Assembly: GCA_021822115.1 (NCBI GenBank)
Contig: JAJZSA010000035.1
Location: 1-25,177 of the forward strand
From: Pseudomonadota bacterium
GTDB taxonomy: Bacteria; Pseudomonadota; Gammaproteobacteria; Burkholderiales; Gallionellaceae
DNA: 25,177 bases
Reading direction: 5' to 3'
Position 1 is the first letter of the stretch. Every line of letters starts with the position of its first letter. The notes under the pieces are model-generated. The model did no database searches. It saw only the letters and a program-made list of their open reading frames with translations, and was not told the DNA's origin. Below are positions 15,783 to 25,177 of this stretch, in pieces. Made by a program: the position numbers and the translations under genes.

Positions 15783-16090
15783 AAGAAATGAACTGTTGTC
15801 TGACACTGGTCTGCCACAAGTCGCAAGAAGAGCGCTTGGTGGACCAGCTCCTGTGCCATCCGGACTGGGTGCGCGGCTTCTCGGTGAAACGTATCGAGGG
15901 CAGCAGCCAAAAGGAATACCTGCCCAGCATGCTGGAACAGGTGCGCGGCCGCTCCCAGCGCGTGCAACTGGACAGCGTGATGAACCTGGAAGATGCGCAA
16001 GCGTTGATCGCCCACCTGAAACAGGCAGAAGCAAATCCTGAGGTCGCCTACTGGATCACACCGGTGCTGGAATTCGGGAGGCTGGCATGA
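15779..16090 (+). CDS. DUF3240 family protein, small partner of metal efflux
   Basis: The 103-residue cytoplasmic-looking protein has CCLTLVCHKSQEERLVDQLLCHPDWVRGFSVKRIEG near the start and EQVRGRSQRVQLDSV and YWITPVLEFGRLA at the end, the recognisable DUF3240 pattern. Members are typically encoded beside CzcA/CusA-type pumps, and the family has a PII/CutA1-like ferredoxin fold in my recollection. A role in sensing metal or pump state is plausible but unproven. Cysteines at CC near residues 6-7 could bind metal. Four-base overlaps with both neighbours show it is translated with the pump and channel. Confidence 0.85.
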   Translation: MKEMNCCLTLVCHKSQEERLVDQLLCHPDWVRGFSVKRIEGSSQKEYLPSMLEQVRGRSQRVQLDSVMNLEDAQALIAHLKQAEANPEVAYWITPVLEFGRLA

Positions 16091-17346
16091 AGCGCTTGCA
16101 CAGATGGCTATTGATCACCGCACTGAGTGGCTTGCTGCAACCGGCCTTGGCGGCGGAAGACCTGCCGCCGCACGAGGTGGTGGACCGCGCCCTGGATAGC
16201 TATGTGGATGTACTCAACGCACGTTCGCGCATGCAGATGGAGCAAAGCGAACGCCGCCGGCGCGCCAGCGGCGATTACGAGTTCACAGTGCAAGGTGGCG
16301 TCTATCGTGACCGCATGCAGGAAGGCGCGGCATTGAACAACTACCGCGACTGGGAAGTGGCGATCGAGCGCCCGTTCCGTCTGCCGAACAAGATGTTCAT
16401 CGATAGCGACATCGGCGCCGCCGCCATCGCACGCGGTGAGAACACCATGGCCGATGCTCGCCATACGGCGGCCCGTCTGCTGCTGCAACTATGGTTCACC
16501 TGGCAGCGCGAACAGGCGCAGGTAATGCAATGGCAAGAGCAGATGGACATCCTGCAACAACAGGCGCTGATCACCGAGAAACGCATCAAGGCAGGCGATG
16601 CGCCGCGCATGGAACTGAATCAGGTCAAGGCCGCGGCCGCCATGTCCGACGTCTCGCTGCAACAGGCCAGACTGCGTGCGCAACTGGCGGCCGAAGAGCT
16701 GCAACGTCAGTTCTCCGCCCTGCCCCTGCCGGAGCAACTGCCACTGCTGGAGCCCCAGGCGATCGAGCAACCCCTGGAATACTGGCGCGACATCATCCTG
16801 CATGACAACCATGAGATCGCCCTGGCGCAAGCCGAAGCAGCATACCAACAGGGACTGGCGGAACGCGCCAGTGCGGACCGTCTGCCCGATCCGACGCTGG
16901 GTCTGAAATACACCTCGTTGCTGGACCACAGACAGCGTATCGCCGGGCTCTACGTCTCGTTCCCGCTGGGCTATACCGCGCGCTCGGCCCACGCCGACAG
17001 TGCCCAGGCCCAGGCTGACATCGCCGCCGAACAGGCGCGCGCCATGCAACGCAGAGTGGGTAGCGACATCTTCAATGCCTATACCCGTGCGGTCAGCACT
17101 TATGCCATCTGGCAGCAAGGCAACGAAGCGGCCAAGTCGTTACGCCAGAATGCAGAATTGGTGGCACGCGCCTACAGTCTGGGCGAAAGCAGCCTGGATA
17201 CGACCCTGATCGCTCGCCGTCAGGCGCTGGAAGCCGCGCTGGCCGAGAAGCTGGCGCGTCTGGATGCCAATGAAGCCCGTTATCGGCTGTTGCTGGACGC
17301 CCACCAGCTCTGGCCCAGTCACGACGAAGCGCACAGCATGCACTGA
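16087..17346 (+). CDS. TolC-family outer-membrane efflux channel
   Basis: The 419-residue product has a signal peptide (MKRLHRWLLITALSGLLQPALA) followed by two related halves of long amphipathic helices, the outer-membrane efflux protein repeat. An example is ITEKRIKAGDAPRMELNQVKAAAAMSDVSLQQARL in the first half, with a parallel AYSLGESSLDTTLIARRQALEAAL in the second. It would form the trimeric outer-membrane duct of the pump (CzcC/CusC role). It is the last gene of the four-gene operon. No strong terminator follows in 17347-17443. Confidence 0.9.
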   Translation: MKRLHRWLLITALSGLLQPALAAEDLPPHEVVDRALDSYVDVLNARSRMQMEQSERRRRASGDYEFTVQGGVYRDRMQEGAALNNYRDWEVAIERPFRLPNKMFIDSDIGAAAIARGENTMADARHTAARLLLQLWFTWQREQAQVMQWQEQMDILQQQALITEKRIKAGDAPRMELNQVKAAAAMSDVSLQQARLRAQLAAEELQRQFSALPLPEQLPLLEPQAIEQPLEYWRDIILHDNHEIALAQAEAAYQQGLAERASADRLPDPTLGLKYTSLLDHRQRIAGLYVSFPLGYTARSAHADSAQAQADIAAEQARAMQRRVGSDIFNAYTRAVSTYAIWQQGNEAAKSLRQNAELVARAYSLGESSLDTTLIARRQALEAALAEKLARLDANEARYRLLLDAHQLWPSHDEAHSMH

Positions 17347-17443
17347 ATGCCCCCCCGCCCGCAGCCGGAACTTGGATTTCCAGCTACGGGCCCGGGTAAG
17401 GTAGAATCGCGTCCTCATCGTTTCCCTCCATCGATCCTGCGGT

Positions 17444-18657
17444 ATGCGCAAAAAGATCCGTGTCGAAAAAGTGCGCCTCGGCATGTACATCCATGAGCTG
17501 TGCGGCAGCTGGATGGATCACCCGTTCTGGCGCAAATCCTTCCTGCTGGACAAGGATGCCGACCTGAACACCCTGCGCAGCTGCGGCATCCAGGAAGTAT
17601 GGATCGATCCGGCGCGCGGCCTGGATGCGGAAGACGACACCGTCGCCGTGTCGGACGAGGAAGCCGAACGCCAGATCACCGCCGAACTGGCGCTGATTGC
17701 CAAAACCAAGCCGCAGATCGAAGCCCGCGTCTCGCTGCATGACGAACTGGAGCGTGCGCGCAAGTTCAGGCCAAGAGCAAGGCTGCGGTCACTTCCATGT
17801 TCCAGGAAGCCCGCATGGGCAAGGCGATCAAAGTGAGCGAAGCCGCACCGCTGGTGGACGAGATCAGCCGCTCCATCACGCGCAACCCGGAAGCCTTCAT
17901 CAACCTGACACGCCTCAAGACCAAGGACGACTATACCTACATGCATTCGGTCGCTGTATGCGCGCTGATGATCGCGCTCGGCAAACAGCTCGGCCTGCAC
18001 GAGGATGAACTGAAGGAGGTCGGCCTCGCCGGACTGTTGCATGACGTGGGCAAGATGATGGTCGACCAGGATGTGCTGAACAAGCCGGGCAAGCTGACGG
18101 ATGAAGAGTTCGCCTTGATGAAGGACCATCCGCGCCGCGGCTGGGAGCTGCTCAAGGATTCCAGCGAAATCACTGCGGTGGCGCTCGATGTCTGCCTGCA
18201 CCATCACGAACGCATGGACGGCAAGGGTTACCCCGACCAGCTCGCCGGCGAACAGATCTCGCTGTATGCGCGCATGGGAGCCGTGTGCGATGTGTACGAC
18301 GCACTCACCTCCAACCGCTGCTACAAGAACGGCTGGGAACCCGCCGAGACCATCCGCAAGATGGCGGAATGGCGCAATGGCCATTTCGACGAGCGCGTGT
18401 TCCAGGCCTTCGTCAAGACCATCGGCATCTATCCTTCCGGCACCCTAGTAAGGCTCAAGTCAGGAAGGCTCGCTATAGTCATGGAGCAGACAGAGAAAAG
18501 CCTGCTCACTCCGATCGTGAAGGTCTTCTTCTCGACCAAATCCAACGAACCGCTCATGCCTGAGATGCTAGACTTGAGCCGTTCGCAGGAGACCATCGTC
18601 AGTGCCGAAGACCCCGCGCAGTGGGGCTTCGACCTGAAGCAGATATCCGGGATCTAG
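17444..18657 (+). pseudogene. HD-GYP domain c-di-GMP phosphodiesterase (DUF3391 + HD-GYP), one-base frameshift
   Basis: Two frames together encode one normal protein of about 404 residues. The first (17444 to about 17765) encodes a DUF3391-like N-terminal domain: MRKKIRVEKVRLGMYIHEL, WIDPARGLD. The second (from about 17770 to 18657) encodes AKSKAAVTSMFQEARMGKAI, then HD-GYP with LLHDVGKMMV and HHHERMDGKGYP. In the family these hydrolyse c-di-GMP using a metal centre. The switch happens at AAGTTCAGGCC near 17763-17773, where one base appears to be missing. Without correction the first frame ends at 17836. It could be a real inactivation, a recent mutation or a sequencing error. The HD-GYP half still has its own ATG (17797). 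The acetyl-CoA synthetase gene follows after 26 bases. Confidence 0.85.
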
Positions 18658-18683
18658 CAATCAACAAATCAAGGGAGCAAATG

Positions 18684-20647
<1,964 letters not shown>

Positions 20648-20651
<4 letters not shown>

Positions 20652-22216
20652 ATTTGACGGGTCACACCATCCGGCACAGCACAGGGATGACACGCTTCGG
20701 CCTGGCATCCCTGTTGTGTTTGTCCATGGCACTGCCGGTGTGCGCGGCGACACCGTCGTCCCCGCCACCTGCATTGTCGGCCCAACCGACTGTCCTCCGC
20801 AGCGTCGCCCAAGCTCATGGCAGCGACGAACAACCGTTGGTGCAGCCACCGGCACCGATACGCGAAGCCTTGATCATCGCGCCCGCCATCATCCTGGAGC
20901 AGCATGACGGTCCCGAACAAGCCTACAGTGCCACCGCTTTCCCGGAACTTTCCGCCTTGCCGGTCGAAGACGTCTGGCAACGCATCCGCGACGGCTTCGC
21001 CATGCCGCCGCTGGACAGCAAGCTGATCAAACGCCACGAGCAGTGGTATGCCAGCCATCCGGAATACGTGCAACGCATGAGCGAACGCGCCCGCCGCTAT
21101 CTCTACTACATCGTGGAAGAGGTGGAACGACGCGGTATGCCGACCGAGATCGCGCTGCTGCCAATCATCGAGAGCGCTTTCAACCCTGGTGCCAATTCCG
21201 TCGCCAGCGCCTCCGGCATCTGGCAGTTCATCCCCTCCACCGGCCGTCATTTCGGCATGGAGCAGAACTGGTGGTACGACGGCCGCCGCGACATCATCGG
21301 TGCCACCAATGGTGCATTGGACTATCTGGAGAAACTGCACCGTCAGTTCGGTGACTGGCAGTTGGCACTGGCTGCCTACAACTGGGGCGAGAACGCCGTG
21401 GCACGCGCGCAGGCCAACAACCGCCGCCGTCACAAACCGACCGACTTCGCACACTTGCGCATGCCACGCGAGACGCAGAACTACGTGCCCAAGCTGATGG
21501 CAGTGAAGAACATCGTCAGCGACCCGGCGCGTTACGGCCTGACCCTGGCGCCCATCCCCAATGCGCCCTACTTCGCCGCGGTCACACCGTCCAAACCGAT
21601 GGACGTCAAGGTCGCTGCGGATCTGGCCGAGATCGACATGGAAGAGTTCATCGCACTCAATCCCGGCCATAACCGTCCGGTCATCCTGCAAGACCAGGCC
21701 GAAGTGTTGCTGCTGCCGACGGACAAGGTCGATGTGTTCCGGCGCAACCTGCAGAACAACGATCAGCGCCTGGTCTCGTGGCGTCCCTATGAATCGGAGA
21801 AAGGCGAATCCTTCGCCGACATCGCCAAGCGTTTCGACATGACCCTGGAAGAGCTGCGCAACGCCAACGGCCTGTCGCGCTACGCCTCACTCAGCAACGG
21901 ACAGACCCTGTTGGTGCCGGCCACGGAGGAATATCCCGCCACCGAGTTCGAACCGTTCAACATGCACGCCACCGCCGTACAGGAGATGGCCGGCTTCCGT
22001 TATGTGGTACGCAAGGGTGACACCATTTCCAGCATCGCACGCCAGTTCGGCGTCAGCCAGCGCGACCTCGTCGCCATGAACCACGGCAGCAAGTTCCTGC
22101 GTATCGGCCAGAAGTTCACCATCCTGCCTGGCAGTTCGCGTCGCACCGCATCACGCAAGGTGCGCAAGACGGTACGTCACAGCAGCCATCACGAACTGCG
22201 TGCCTACAGACGCTGA
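20648..22216 (+). CDS. mltD: MltD-like membrane-bound lytic murein transglycosylase with LysM repeats
   Basis: The product has about 522 residues. The SLT catalytic domain contains [31 protein letters not shown] (catalytic Glu about 174) and [13 protein letters not shown]. LysM-type peptidoglycan-binding repeats follow: one degenerate ([22 protein letters not shown]) and one clear ([28 protein letters not shown]). A third, weaker copy may lie near [15 protein letters not shown]. It cleaves glycan strands to 1,6-anhydro products in the periplasm. The start is uncertain. TTG 20648 has AAGGAAG upstream and overlaps the acs stop, while ATG 20687 gives a cleaner signal peptide ([20 protein letters not shown]) but lacks a good ribosome-binding site. 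Confidence 0.88.
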
Positions 22217-22348
22217 CCGTCAACGCAACGGGCTGCGTGAGGCGCGCAACAGGGCGTCGCCACCGGCATCCGTCACCGGGCGCATTCCCCCTGCCAAGCG
22301 ATCGGCACGACCACCACGCCGCCGCTGAACCGGCGATCCGGTCGCTTT

Positions 22349-22432
22349 GGGTGACACTTGACCGTGTTCGACCGCGGCATTCCCGCATGCAGGACAAGCA
22401 ACGCCCCTGCCTTTATCCGGTCGGTGTCACCC
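22349..22432. repeat. Long-range inverted repeat between convergent mltD and ABC transporter genes
   Basis: GGGTGACAC (22349-22357) and GTGTCACCC (22424-22432) are perfect inverted copies about 66 bases apart, with a further CGGTC/GACCG match just inside. There is no T-run. It lies in the 228-base convergent gap and may fold at the ends of both transcripts. No gene is seen in 22217-22444. Confidence 0.4.
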
Positions 22433-22444
22433 CGCAATGTCAAT

Positions 22445-24441
<1,997 letters not shown>

Positions 24442-24445
<4 letters not shown>

Positions 24446-25177
24446 GCCGCCCCCTCCGTGCGGTTCAGGCGCGGATCGAAGGCATCGCGCACCGCATCGG
24501 CGAACAGGTTGGCGGCCAGCACCAGCACCAGCATGAAGCCGAACGCCGCCGCCAGCGACCACCACACCATGGGCTCACGCCCCATCTCCAGGCGCGCGCC
24601 GTTGATCATGGTGCCGAAGGAGATCATGGACGGATCGACCCCCACGCCGACATAGGACAACACCGCCTCGGCCAGCACCAGTGCCGAGAAATCCATCACC
24701 AGCGCGATGAGCACGATGTGCATCACGTTGGGCATGATGTGGCGCGTGAGGATGCGCAGCGACGACACGCCGAAAGCCTGCGCCGCCTGGATGTATTCCA
24801 TCTCGCGCAGCTTCAGCGTCTCACCGCGCAGCAAGCGACACAGACCGGTCCAACTGGTCAGACCGAGGATCAGGCACAGCGCCACCAAGCGCAGATCGGC
24901 GCGCGCCGCGGAAGTGTCGAACCAGTCGGGATGGGTGTCCAGCGTCACCTGCATCATCAGCACCGCGGCTGCGATCAGCAGCACGCTGGGGATGGAACTC
25001 AGCACGGTGTAGACATACTGGATCACGTCATCCACCCAGCCGCGGAAGAAGCCCGCCGCCACCCCGAGGAACAAGGCCAGCGGCAGCGTGACCAGCGTGG
25101 TGACGGTACCGATGATGAGTCCGGTACGGATGGATTTCAGCGCCAGATAGAGCACATCCTGCCCCACCTTGTCGGTA
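24442..25177 (-). CDS. Peptide/nickel-type ABC transporter permease (DppC/YejE-like), 5' end outside window
   Basis: About 244 C-terminal residues are visible, and the frame is open to the window edge, entering as TDKVGQDVLYLALKSIRTGL, the usual GTDxxGRD-type start of the conserved permease domain. Several hydrophobic spans follow (LIIGTVTTLVTLPLALFLGVAAG, LLIAAAVLMM, LVALCLILGLTSW, FSALVLAEAVLSYVGVGV, AAFGFMLVLVLAANLFAD). The EAA-loop equivalent, EYIQAAQAFGVSSLRILTRHIMPN, contacts the ATPase. It overlaps the ATPase gene by 4 bases, so they are translated together. A partner permease and binding protein are expected upstream, outside the window. Confidence 0.9.

Noticed and set aside
14253..16034. 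593-codon minus-strand open frame opposite the RND pump
   Set aside because: It is a shadow of the pump and DUF3240 genes, with low-complexity composition and no recognisable motif.
17378..17407. Promoter for the HD-GYP gene using TAGAAT at 17402-17407
   Set aside because: No -35 box is present at a usable distance; the nearest, TTGGAT, is 24 bases away.

Overview
The window reads as the chromosome of a GC-rich Gram-negative bacterium, most likely a betaproteobacterium. The evidence is an MltD-type transglycosylase, a TolC-family outer-membrane factor, an RND efflux system with a DUF3240 protein, and the codon usage. A Gallionellaceae or Nitrosomonadales relative would fit, but nothing here proves the family. 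A clearly more AT-rich island of about 6 kb sits in the middle.

Left chromosomal arm (1-5340). It holds the 3' end of a ComEC-type DNA-uptake channel gene, a class I aspartate-type aminotransferase with its own promoter and terminator, and a very unusual 950-residue membrane protein. That protein has a small N-terminal domain, about 450 residues of Ala/Glu/Lys-rich helix, one membrane span and a periplasmic AsmA-like domain. A tRNA-Asn gene with promoter and terminator follows.

Integrated island (about 5344-11344). A tyrosine recombinase gene lies beside a minus-strand tRNA-Lys(CTT). A displaced copy of the tRNA 3' half, sharing a 27-bp identical core, marks the far end. The cargo, all on the minus strand, is a DUF6876-like gene, an IS256-family insertion sequence, the C-terminal remnant of an MmeI-like (type IIL) restriction-modification enzyme, a PD-(D/E)XK-like small protein, an unrecognised 261-residue protein and an IHF-beta homologue. 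The last four are tightly spaced and look like one operon, probably a degraded or remodelled defence module. Paired TGTGCAAGC-type repeats lie 57-58 bp inside each core and look like recombinase arm sites. The tRNA-Lys regenerated at the integrase end has a T-stem with three mismatches, whereas the displaced 3' half would pair perfectly. Integration therefore seems to have left a chimeric tRNA.

Right chromosomal arm (11376-25177). It holds a four-gene metal-efflux RND operon (adaptor, CzcA/CusA-type pump, DUF3240 protein, TolC-like channel) in which every junction overlaps by 4 bases. Next come an HD-GYP phosphodiesterase gene split by an apparent one-base frameshift, acetyl-CoA synthetase, an MltD-like LysM transglycosylase and, convergently, a peptide/nickel-type ABC transporter (permease, and a double-ATPase protein). 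The linker between the two ATPase domains of the latter is encoded by an in-frame palindromic repeat.

The best candidates for something new are the RM-linked three-gene cassette of the island, the chimeric tRNA-Lys, the AsmA protein with the giant helical arm, and the palindromic element read as protein in the ABC ATPase.
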